A stretch of DNA of 5,029 bases from an uncultured Porphyromonadaceae bacterium (lineage in GTDB: Bacteria; Bacteroidota; Bacteroidia; Bacteroidales; Muribaculaceae). Location of the stretch: assembly GCA_947175225.1 (NCBI GenBank), contig CAMWLX010000283.1, forward strand, positions 1 through 5,029, read 5' to 3'. The position numbers and the translations under genes are program-made. Below the pieces are notes generated by a model. That model had not been told where the DNA came from. It ran no database searches and saw nothing but the letters and a program-made list of their open reading frames with translations. This document shows, piece by piece, positions 1 to 5,029 of the stretch (positions are counted from its first letter, which is position 1; every line of letters starts with the position of its first letter).

Positions 1-61
1 GCACAATGACGCAGTCATGGCGCGTAAGCAGATATTCAATATGAAGAGGAAGTATATCCAT
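1..61 (-). CDS. HU-CCDC81-type DNA-binding-fold protein, N-terminus only (partial)
   Basis: Reading the minus strand from the ATG at 61-59 gives 20 codons beginning MDILPLHIEYLLTRHDC and ending IV, then the first base (C) of a further codon at the window edge. The pattern HIEYLLxxHDCVxVP, followed by a glycine-rich turn, is the N-terminal signature I recognise from the Bacteroidota HU-CCDC81 family, in which one or two HU-like domains are usually followed by a membrane segment and a C-terminal SPOR domain that binds peptidoglycan. The cut codon starts with C, which fits the expected proline. Only the first helix and strand are in view, so the membrane segment and SPOR domain are expected from the family, not seen. 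The ATG is preferred because family members start a few residues before HIEYLL; no Shine-Dalgarno sequence precedes it, which is normal for this phylum. The gene is co-directional with the TPR gene, 138 nt downstream of its stop, with a promoter-like site between. A chance short open frame is possible, but the motif match makes it unlikely. Confidence 0.8.
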   Translation of the reverse strand, partial: MDILPLHIEYLLTRHDCVIV

Positions 62-88
62 CGTTGAATGTTTAATGAAGTTTATGTA

Positions 89-154
89 TTTTGCAAGATT
101 CGGGGGCGTTCAGTTTGCAATTGCAAGCCGAGTCCTCCTGTTTGCGAATGCAAA
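89..154. repeat. three evenly spaced TTGCAA/TTTGC-GCAAA palindromic elements
   Basis: Three related palindromic elements sit in the gap between the TPR gene and the HU-CCDC81-type gene: TTGCAA at 91-96 (inside TTTTGCAAG), the perfect 12-bp palindrome TTGCAATTGCAA at 115-126, and TTTGC-GAAT-GCAAA at 141-154. Their centres are at 93.5, 120.5 and 147.5, exactly 27 bp apart. The third overlaps the putative -7 box and the other two lie in the predicted leader. Such an arrangement could be operator sites for a dimeric regulator or small RNA hairpins in the leader. No regulator can be named, and chance is a real alternative because each core is short. Confidence 0.35.
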
Positions 155-182
155 ATTAATAAAAAAATCCGATGTCGAAAAA
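151..182 (-). promoter_or_regulatory. putative Bacteroidota-type promoter for the HU-CCDC81-type gene
   Basis: On the minus strand, 158-151 reads TAATTTTG, an exact match to the primary Bacteroidota sigma factor -7 consensus TAnnTTTG. About 18 nt upstream, at 182-176, is TTTTTCG, an imperfect stand-in for the -33 TTTG element, with a T-rich tract between them. Transcription would begin near 145, giving a leader of roughly 80 nt before the ATG at 61. The site lies in the only sizeable non-coding gap in front of that gene. The -7 match is seen directly; activity is inferred, and short AT-rich motifs of this kind arise by chance. Confidence 0.45.
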
Positions 183-199
183 GGGTGTCAATATCTTTT

Positions 200-1084
200 T
201 CAGCGATTTTCCGGAAAAAATCGCACAATGGTTTGGTAATCAACGCCATAATCAATTGCAAGTTTTTTATCAGCCTCAGCCTCCCTGTAGATAAGTAGGA
301 GTTTTTTGATCCATCCTCTCAAAAGATACAGCCTTCCATCATGGGGATGGTCTGTTATCGCATCTTTTGCTACGTCTAATGCTTCTGTGAGTTTGCCCGT
401 ATGTCCCAAGTTTTCTATAAGCCCTAACTGGAATTCGACTTTGTCTTCATCATCAGCCTTAGCGCGAGAGATGGCATCAGCATAATATCCGGCTGCCTCT
501 GAGGGATGACCCTGAAGCTCCATACACTTGGCAAGTCCGCCCGGACCCCATGTATTGTCGGGATGGCTCTTGGAAAGCTGCATGAAGTCATCAAAAGCCC
601 CTTTATAGTCTGCCTCTCTCATTCGGAGAAGCCCTCTTGTCTGCAGCGGCCATTCAGAGAGGCTATCTGCCTCCAGAATTGCATTGAGAGTCTCCATGGC
701 TCCTTCAGTGTCGGATGCTTTTATCTGTATCTTTGCTTTGGATGTCAGCACCGGGATGCTTTTGGGGGCTCTGGAAAGTGCGATGTCGAAGCATTGCATA
801 GCTTCCCCAATCTTCCCTTCCATGCCGGCAGCCAAGCCGAGATTATTGAATAGCATCACATTCCCGACATTTGCCGGATCAAGCCTCAAAGCTTCCCGGG
901 TGCACCGTGCAGCTTCGCCCCATTCCTCTTTTCCGATGAAATATTGCGCAGAATCCGCCAATTGAAGATAGCGTCTATATTCAGGCGAAGCGTCTTGTGG
1001 GGCAGTTAGTGTTGCAGAAGCGGCCTGCGCCATTGCGCAAGCCGCTCCAAAGAATAATGAGGTTATAGAAATAATTCTTTTCAT
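200..1084 (-). CDS. secreted tetratricopeptide-repeat (TPR) protein
   Basis: This 294-residue protein starts with a basic MKR and a hydrophobic stretch (residues 4-18), then AMAQA, giving a likely signal peptidase I cut near residue 21; the GAAC at 13-16 is only a poor lipobox. The rest is helical repeat of TPR type. Good units lie at about 36-69 (WGEAARCTREALRLDP), 76-109 (NNLGLAAGMEGKIGEAMQCFDIALSRAP) and 215-248 (LGHTGKLTEALDVAKDAI), with weaker ones at about 111-140, 145-176, 177-209 and 249-280. TPR arrays bind proteins and carry no catalytic residues, so the expected role is a periplasmic scaffold or adaptor; the partner is unknown and no more specific family is recognisable. The gene begins 89 nt after the dsbD stop, beyond a tandem repeat, and so may be co-transcribed with dsbD or separately driven. 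No Shine-Dalgarno site precedes the ATG. The coding frame is intact. The fold is confident; any link to the redox genes upstream rests only on proximity. Confidence 0.85.
   Translation of the reverse strand: MKRIISITSLFFGAACAMAQAASATLTAPQDASPEYRRYLQLADSAQYFIGKEEWGEAARCTREALRLDPANVGNVMLFNNLGLAAGMEGKIGEAMQCFDIALSRAPKSIPVLTSKAKIQIKASDTEGAMETLNAILEADSLSEWPLQTRGLLRMREADYKGAFDDFMQLSKSHPDNTWGPGGLAKCMELQGHPSEAAGYYADAISRAKADDEDKVEFQLGLIENLGHTGKLTEALDVAKDAITDHPHDGRLYLLRGWIKKLLLIYREAEADKKLAIDYGVDYQTIVRFFPENR
203..224 (-). other. 8-bp inverted repeat at the 3' end of the TPR gene
   Basis: GCGATTTT at 203-210 pairs perfectly with AAAATCGC at 217-224, leaving a 6-nt loop (CCGGAA on the plus strand). The element covers the last codons of the TPR gene and ends directly before its stop. 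On the transcribed strand the sequence after it is TGAAAAAG, not a U-run, so it is not a standard intrinsic terminator. It could protect the 3' end of the message, or simply reflect the codons there. Confidence 0.3.
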
Positions 1085-1140
1085 GAATATAACTCAGAGC
1101 TGATGAAAGGATTTCAAATTAGATATGCACTCAACCAAGT

Positions 1141-1182
1141 AATTCTCAATTCTCAATTCTCAATTCTCAATTCTCAATTCTT
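1141..1182. repeat. heptanucleotide tandem repeat (AATTCTC, minus-strand GAGAATT)
   Basis: Five perfect head-to-tail copies of AATTCTC occupy 1141-1175, followed by a sixth copy with one mismatch (AATTCTT) at 1176-1182. On the coding strand the units read GAGAATT and begin within the last codons of dsbD: the stop TGA at 1176-1174 spans a unit junction. The array fills the first part of the 89-nt gap before the TPR gene. Seven-base perfect arrays are prone to slipped-strand copy-number change. Any surviving copy still supplies the same stop, so the DsbD C-terminus would not change, but the distance to the TPR gene would. Confidence 0.95.
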
Positions 1183-3243
1183 CTTAGAGTAGTTGTCAAG
1201 ACCCTGCTTCAGGAATCTCTTATAGCCGGGGATATCCTCTTCGTATACGAAGGCAGGGGCAAGTGGATTTCCGTCGTTGTCTACCAATACATGGAATGGC
1301 TGGGCATTGGCTCCAAACTTAGATCTCTGCAAGTAGCTCCACTTGTCGCCGTAAGTGCGTAGTGTACGCCGGGTGCCATCCTTCTCTGTCACTTTTATAG
1401 GTTCAGGAAGAGCCTTCTTCTCATCTACCATAAGGGTTACAAGCACATAGTCATTGTCTATTGTAGCCTTGATCTCAGGATCAGTCCATACAGCTGCCTC
1501 CATCTTGCGGCAGTTGACACAACCATATCCGGAGAAGTCGAGCATAACCGGTTTGCCGAGTTTGCGTCCGAGTTCCATACCCTCCTCATAGTCGTCGACT
1601 ACTGCATGCACATCTCCTTCGTAGAGAGAGAAGTCTTGGGTATATGTCGGAGGAGCAAAAGCGCTGATCGCTTTTAGAGGAGCGCCCCATAGGCCCGGAA
1701 GCATATAAATAGCAAAAGCGAAGGAGATGCAGGCAAGCATGAATCGAGTTACGCCTGTCTTCTCTACCTTGTCGTCGTGTGGGAAAGTGATCTTCCCGAG
1801 AAGGTAGACTCCAAGAAGTGCAAATATCACAATCCAGAGGCTTACAAATACCTCGCGGTCCAGGATTCTCCAGCCATATGCAAGGTCGGCAACCGAGAGG
1901 AATTTAAGTGCAAGTGCGAGCTCAAGGAATCCAAGCACTACCTTGACTGTATTCATCCATCCGCCGCTCTTCGGCATGCTATTGAGCATTGTCGGGAACA
2001 TAGCGAAGAGAGTGAAGGGGAGGGCAAGGGCGAGTGCGAAACCGAACATTCCTACTGCCGGCGACACGAAATTGCTTGTAGAAGCTGCCTCCACGAGGAG
2101 AGTGCCGATGATAGGGCCGGTGCAGCTGAAAGAAACGAGCACAAGGGTGAACGCCATAAAGAAAATGGAGAGCATGCCTGTCGTGGCATCTACCTTTGAA
2201 TCCATCTTGTTGGTCCAACTTGCGGGAAGAGTCAATTCAAATCCACCCATGAAGGAGATAGCAAACACCACAAGGAGAAGGAAGAAGATGATATTGAAGA
2301 TGGCGTTTGTAGCAAGATTGTTGAGAGCTGAGGCTCCAAAGATGATCGTCACTGCAAGCCCAAGCACCACATATATCACGATGATCGACCCTCCATAGGT
2401 AGCGGCTGCGCCGATAGCTTTGCGACGGCTCTTCTTATTTTGCTTGAGGAAGAATGATACCGTCATAGGAATCATAGGCCAAACGCATGGAGTGACGAGG
2501 GCGATAAGGCCTCCGAGGAAGCCTGCGATGAAAATATAAAGCAGGCTGCTTGTCGCTTCCGGAGCATCTTCTTCAAATGCGCGAAGCTCAGCTTCGACAT
2601 TAGCCCACCATCCTTCTTTAGTGACATCCCCGTTTGTAAGGACGCCCGGAACCAGAGGACCATCAGCTTGATGCAAGGAATCTACTGCTTCAGCTATTTC
2701 TTCTGCCTTTTCTTCTGTAGAAGTCTCCTCAATTGCGGGCTTTTGTTCGGAAGGTTTTTGTTCAGGAAGTTCACTGGCTGTGGCTGCCACGGGAGCTTTG
2801 CCTGAAAGGCTCTTTCCACCATAGACCTGCGTACATCCGGAATCATTGCAAGCCTGCCCCTTTATTTCTATATCGACAGAATAACTTGCAGCCGTAGGTT
2901 TCAGATTCTGAGTAAAAGTCACCTTATTGGAGTAAAAATGCTGGTCTACTTCAAAAGTGTCGTCAAATTCCTTTGTATATGGATGATCCGCTGTCGGGGT
3001 TCCGACAGTTTCGCATCCCTTGGTGTCGAAATAAAACACAAGAGGGTTAGATCCTCCGGAAGGGTTATCGATAGAGTAGAGGTGATAACCTGGTTCGATT
3101 GTGGCTGTAGCCACAATCTTAGGGGAATCAGTCCCGTCTCCTACAAGCTTGATATCCCATTTCACCGCGTCTGCGGCGAATCCGGCAATCGCCAAGATAG
3201 TAGCATATAGACTTGTCAGTAATGATAAAGTCAGCCTTTTCAT
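1174..3243 (-). CDS. dsbD: thiol:disulfide interchange protein DsbD (transmembrane reductant carrier)
   Basis: DsbD takes electrons from cytoplasmic thioredoxin and passes them through the inner membrane to periplasmic thiol proteins. All three expected domains are visible in 689 residues. A signal peptide (1 to about 24) leads to the N-terminal alpha domain (about 25-150), with the cysteine pair C132/C137 (ACNDSGC) and an additional C77. A long acidic, proline-containing linker follows (about 150-230), including a tandem EQKP repeat at 161-169. The membrane domain (about 232-520) has eight predicted helices with the two key cysteines in TPCVWPMIP (C253) and SFSCTGP (C374). The C-terminal thioredoxin-like gamma domain (about 540-689) has GYGCVNCRKME (C575/C578) and a likely cis-proline at P649 (AQPFHVL). 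All cysteines needed for the electron relay are present. At 689 residues it is longer than E. coli DsbD (565), as is usual for Bacteroidota forms. It lies 30 nt after the Omp28-like gene, likely in one operon. No Shine-Dalgarno site is seen; the ATG is fixed by the signal peptide. Confidence 0.97.
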   Translation of the reverse strand: MKRLTLSLLTSLYATILAIAGFAADAVKWDIKLVGDGTDSPKIVATATIEPGYHLYSIDNPSGGSNPLVFYFDTKGCETVGTPTADHPYTKEFDDTFEVDQHFYSNKVTFTQNLKPTAASYSVDIEIKGQACNDSGCTQVYGGKSLSGKAPVAATASELPEQKPSEQKPAIEETSTEEKAEEIAEAVDSLHQADGPLVPGVLTNGDVTKEGWWANVEAELRAFEEDAPEATSSLLYIFIAGFLGGLIALVTPCVWPMIPMTVSFFLKQNKKSRRKAIGAAATYGGSIIVIYVVLGLAVTIIFGASALNNLATNAIFNIIFFLLLVVFAISFMGGFELTLPASWTNKMDSKVDATTGMLSIFFMAFTLVLVSFSCTGPIIGTLLVEAASTSNFVSPAVGMFGFALALALPFTLFAMFPTMLNSMPKSGGWMNTVKVVLGFLELALALKFLSVADLAYGWRILDREVFVSLWIVIFALLGVYLLGKITFPHDDKVEKTGVTRFMLACISFAFAIYMLPGLWGAPLKAISAFAPPTYTQDFSLYEGDVHAVVDDYEEGMELGRKLGKPVMLDFSGYGCVNCRKMEAAVWTDPEIKATIDNDYVLVTLMVDEKKALPEPIKVTEKDGTRRTLRTYGDKWSYLQRSKFGANAQPFHVLVDNDGNPLAPAFVYEEDIPGYKRFLKQGLDNYSKKN

Positions 3244-3273
3244 ATATTAGGGAAATATTAAAATACAAAAATC

Positions 3274-4107
3274 TCAATTATTTTCAACTTTGACAGAAAT
3301 GGACTGCTCCACTTCTTTATTGTCGTCACGATAGACATAGACTACTACATCGCAGTTTTCTGCGGCCCATCCCTCTTCGAGAGTCATTGAGGCAGTCCCT
3401 TCTTTGACGTCACCCTCAAGGAAAGCACTTCCAAGTTCTTGGCCCCAGTCTCCATTAAGGGAAGCACGCAAGACATGGTTGTGTTCATAATTCCTATTAG
3501 TAGATCCGTTAGGCATTTTTTGAGTGCCCATGATATGGTTTTCCACAAGCCATGCTGTCACATTGAGTTTTGTATTGACGTAGTCAAGGAATTCCACGGA
3601 ATAGTCTACAGTAAGATTGCGCGAATCTTTGTCATATTCACAAGTCGCCGCAAGATTCAAGACTGAAGGAATCTTCAAGGCTTCTGAGGCTCTCTGTTGC
3701 CAGTCGGTCATAGTGCCCGACATCGAAGACTTAAGCCCGTTGAATATGGCAGTAGGGAACCCGCCCGGCTGATAATATTCATATAGAGCCGTAGCTGCCT
3801 GTGTGCGAAAATCCTGTATGCCATTGACAGATGGAAGAGGGGTGGTATTGATATCTCCAAAAGGATGCAGACCTACAGAAATCACTCTTTCCTGCGCCTC
3901 ATCCTCTTTTATTTGATTTATCACCTCAGCTCCCCTGGGACAGTTGATGCAGTTATTGCCGGTAAACTCCATGATAAGAAGAGTACGGGGATTGTCGATT
4001 ACAGGTTTCTCCACCTTTATATAACGCTCGTCATTGTCGATGTTGTCACATCCTGTCGCCACCCCTGCGAGAAGGAATAATCCTATAGTAAGATAAGAAG
4101 TTTTCAT
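3274..4107 (-). CDS. Omp28-family outer-membrane lipoprotein with thioredoxin-like CxxC
   Basis: The 277-residue product begins with a lipoprotein signal (MKTSYLTIGLFLLAGVATGC), placing the lipidated cysteine at C20. The next residues, DNIDNDE, are acidic, resembling the lipoprotein export signal that sends Bacteroidota lipoproteins to the cell surface. A thioredoxin-like segment follows: a strand (TLLIMEFTGNNC), the motif C53-I-N-C56 with P57, and the cis-proline segment GGFPTAIFNG (F117-P118-T119). From about residue 145 to the end is a beta-rich region without a motif I recognise. This layout is that of Omp28-related proteins, named after a Porphyromonas gingivalis outer-membrane protein; the biochemical role is not well defined. 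The ATG overlaps the stop of the preceding barrel gene as TGATG, which suggests translational coupling, and dsbD follows after 30 nt. The context suggests its CxxC is kept reduced through DsbD, but that is inference. Surface exposure, if real, would place it out of easy reach of DsbD, so its sidedness matters. Confidence 0.9.
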   Translation of the reverse strand: MKTSYLTIGLFLLAGVATGCDNIDNDERYIKVEKPVIDNPRTLLIMEFTGNNCINCPRGAEVINQIKEDEAQERVISVGLHPFGDINTTPLPSVNGIQDFRTQAATALYEYYQPGGFPTAIFNGLKSSMSGTMTDWQQRASEALKIPSVLNLAATCEYDKDSRNLTVDYSVEFLDYVNTKLNVTAWLVENHIMGTQKMPNGSTNRNYEHNHVLRASLNGDWGQELGSAFLEGDVKEGTASMTLEEGWAAENCDVVVYVYRDDNKEVEQSISVKVENN

Positions 4108-4109
4108 CA
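4105..4109 (-). promoter_or_regulatory. TGATG stop-start overlap (translational coupling)
   Basis: On the minus strand the stop TGA of the barrel gene (4109-4107) and the start ATG of the Omp28-like gene (4107-4105) share one base. With no Shine-Dalgarno sequence visible, a terminating ribosome re-initiating here is the simplest way to translate the second gene. This implies one mRNA and linked amounts of the two proteins. Confidence 0.75.
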
Positions 4110-5029
4110 GAATGTATAATTATATGTTAGATTGAAACCCTTTGTCTCAGGCACCCATCGGCATACTCCACCTGAGCAATTGTAGCCCTCTTTCACGCGT
4201 CCGTAGCCAAATGTAAAGCGGTTTGCCTTGAGGTTGTAGGTGACGAGGAATGAATAATAATTATCATTTCTTGCACTGTTCCATGTGTCGGTGACAGTGA
4301 CCATCCAATGAGGAGCAAACGACACCTCGGCTAATCCTGCTATCCAATCTCCCTTATCTTGTTTGGTTTGCAGATACTGGGCTTCAAAACGGAGTTGAGC
4401 CTTTTTTGCCATTTTCCACTGTCCCTCATAGATAAAGATATTGCTTGTGACCATTCCTCCATGTCCTTCCACGATTGTCTGGTTGTATTTCTGGAACATG
4501 TAGAAGAATGTCATCTGATACTTACGGGAAAGTTTCTTGTTGAGTTCGAAGTTCAAGTCAGCGTAGTAAAGCGATCCGATCTTCCAGAAAGGTGAGCTAT
4601 ATTGGTTTGTGCCGGGTTCGCGGTCAGACGCAAGGGCGCCGGCAGGCTTGTTGTAGTCCAGGCCTGAGATGTAGCTTGCGCTCAAACGTATATTTGTGCC
4701 ATATTTTCCGCCAAGAGGGGTCTTCTTCTTAAAGAGGTAGCGTAAATCAGCCTGGAAAGCCCATTCTCCGTCAGCTTGCGTAGCGTACGGATACATAGCT
4801 GCAAGGGCAAAAGTCTGAGTCAGAGTAAAAGCGGGAAGATGGTTGACAGTAGAACTCAACAGATATTCAGCATCGATCACTCTCTTTGAGCGGAAGTCCA
4901 TATTGTCGCTTCTTTTGGCCTGCAAGAGTGCTGAAAAGCCACTTTTTGAATAAGTTCCGGATAGCAAAACAGCCTGGCCGCGGCGATAAGTGAAGTTATT
5001 CAGCGAGTTCGGGTCGTTGTTTTTAGTGG
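4107..5029 (-). CDS. outer-membrane beta-barrel protein, DUF6029-like, 5' end missing (partial)
   Basis: The frame is open from the window edge to the TGA at 4109-4107, giving 306 visible residues and no start codon of its own; the TTG at 4967-4965 is an internal leucine (the sequence before it reads NFTYRRGQAV in frame). Alternating polar and aromatic residues, many Tyr/Phe/Trp, repeated strand-like segments (YQMTFFYMFQKYNQ, AQLRFEAQYLQTK, FTFGYGRV) and the C-terminal end NLTYNYTF with a terminal Phe fit an outer-membrane beta-barrel recognised by the Bam machinery. The segment YNCSGGVCRWVPETKG just before the last strand resembles what I recall from the DUF6029 family of Bacteroidales, whose members I believe are over 500 residues; that assignment is from memory and less sure than the barrel call. 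Its two cysteines are the only ones in the visible part. It is the first gene in view of a tight block with the Omp28-like lipoprotein and dsbD. The function is unknown, and a signal peptide would be beyond the window. Confidence 0.75.
   Translation of the reverse strand, partial: TKNNDPNSLNNFTYRRGQAVLLSGTYSKSGFSALLQAKRSDNMDFRSKRVIDAEYLLSSTVNHLPAFTLTQTFALAAMYPYATQADGEWAFQADLRYLFKKKTPLGGKYGTNIRLSASYISGLDYNKPAGALASDREPGTNQYSSPFWKIGSLYYADLNFELNKKLSRKYQMTFFYMFQKYNQTIVEGHGGMVTSNIFIYEGQWKMAKKAQLRFEAQYLQTKQDKGDWIAGLAEVSFAPHWMVTVTDTWNSARNDNYYSFLVTYNLKANRFTFGYGRVKEGYNCSGGVCRWVPETKGFNLTYNYTF

Noticed and set aside
161..199. Intrinsic terminator after the TPR gene
   Set aside because: The minus strand has a T-run (167-161), but the stem before it (GATATTG with CGACATC) contains a mismatch, a G-U pair and an 11-nt loop, so it is too weak to call.
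68..298. Cysteine-rich 76-residue plus-strand open frame (CNCKPSPPVCECK...)
   Set aside because: It overlaps the 3' end of the TPR gene and the promoter-bearing gap on the opposite strand, has no recognisable start context, signal peptide or family, and its cysteines come from the TTGCAA/TTTGC palindromes read in one frame.
1115..1138. Promoter-like CTAATTTG with an upstream TTG before the TPR gene (minus strand)
   Set aside because: Only the TTTG half matches the TAnnTTTG consensus, and the nearest TTG elements sit about 13 or 24 nt away, not the usual 19-21. A promoter in this gap remains possible but is not supported by the motif.
1141..1182. Heptamer array as a CRISPR or integration site
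   Set aside because: The units are 7 bp with no spacers, no cas, integrase or transposase gene is nearby, and no flanking target-site duplication is visible.
1777..2398. Two long plus-strand open frames opposite the dsbD membrane domain
   Set aside because: dsbD is a clear full-length family member here. The opposite-strand frames have no family resemblance and are explained by codon bias of a hydrophobic coding sequence.
4965..4967. TTG as the start codon of the barrel protein
   Set aside because: The frame stays open upstream to the window edge and reads as ordinary barrel sequence (NNFTYRRGQAV), and a start here would leave no signal peptide for an outer-membrane protein.

Overview
The window looks like a piece of chromosome from a member of the Bacteroidales (gut-type Bacteroidota). 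The reasons are the protein families present: an Omp28-type thioredoxin-fold lipoprotein, a long three-domain DsbD, a DUF6029-like outer-membrane barrel, and the start of a HU-CCDC81-type protein. No Shine-Dalgarno sites are visible and the leaders are AT-rich, and one intergenic site matches the Bacteroidota -7 promoter consensus TAnnTTTG. A Muribaculaceae-like source is possible, but I cannot settle the family from sequence alone.

All five genes lie on the minus strand, so transcription runs from high to low coordinates. In that order they are: a 5'-truncated outer-membrane beta-barrel protein (5029-4107); an Omp28-like CxxC lipoprotein (4107-3274), whose ATG overlaps the preceding stop as TGATG; dsbD (3243-1174), 30 nt further on; a heptamer tandem repeat that contains the dsbD stop codon (1182-1141); a secreted TPR-repeat protein (1084-200); and, after a 138-nt spacer with a putative promoter and a set of evenly spaced TTGCAA-type palindromes, the first 20 codons of a HU-CCDC81-type gene running off the low-coordinate end (61-1).

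The first three genes form a tight block and make sense as one envelope redox unit. DsbD moves reducing power from cytoplasmic thioredoxin across the inner membrane and offers it on the periplasmic side through its CVNC domain. The Omp28-like lipoprotein carries a CINC motif in a thioredoxin-like fold and is a plausible acceptor. The barrel protein has a conserved-looking CSGGVC pair near its C-terminus and could be the partner or client. That relay is inference from adjacency and motifs; the family calls for DsbD and Omp28 are firm. The TPR gene and the HU-CCDC81-type gene are probably separate transcription units, or at least separately regulated.

No tRNA, rRNA, insertion sequence, integrase, CRISPR array or phage gene is visible, and no gene-free stretch exceeds 300 bases. 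The layout reads as ordinary core-genome sequence; the most interesting points are the redox cluster, the heptamer repeat and the palindrome set.
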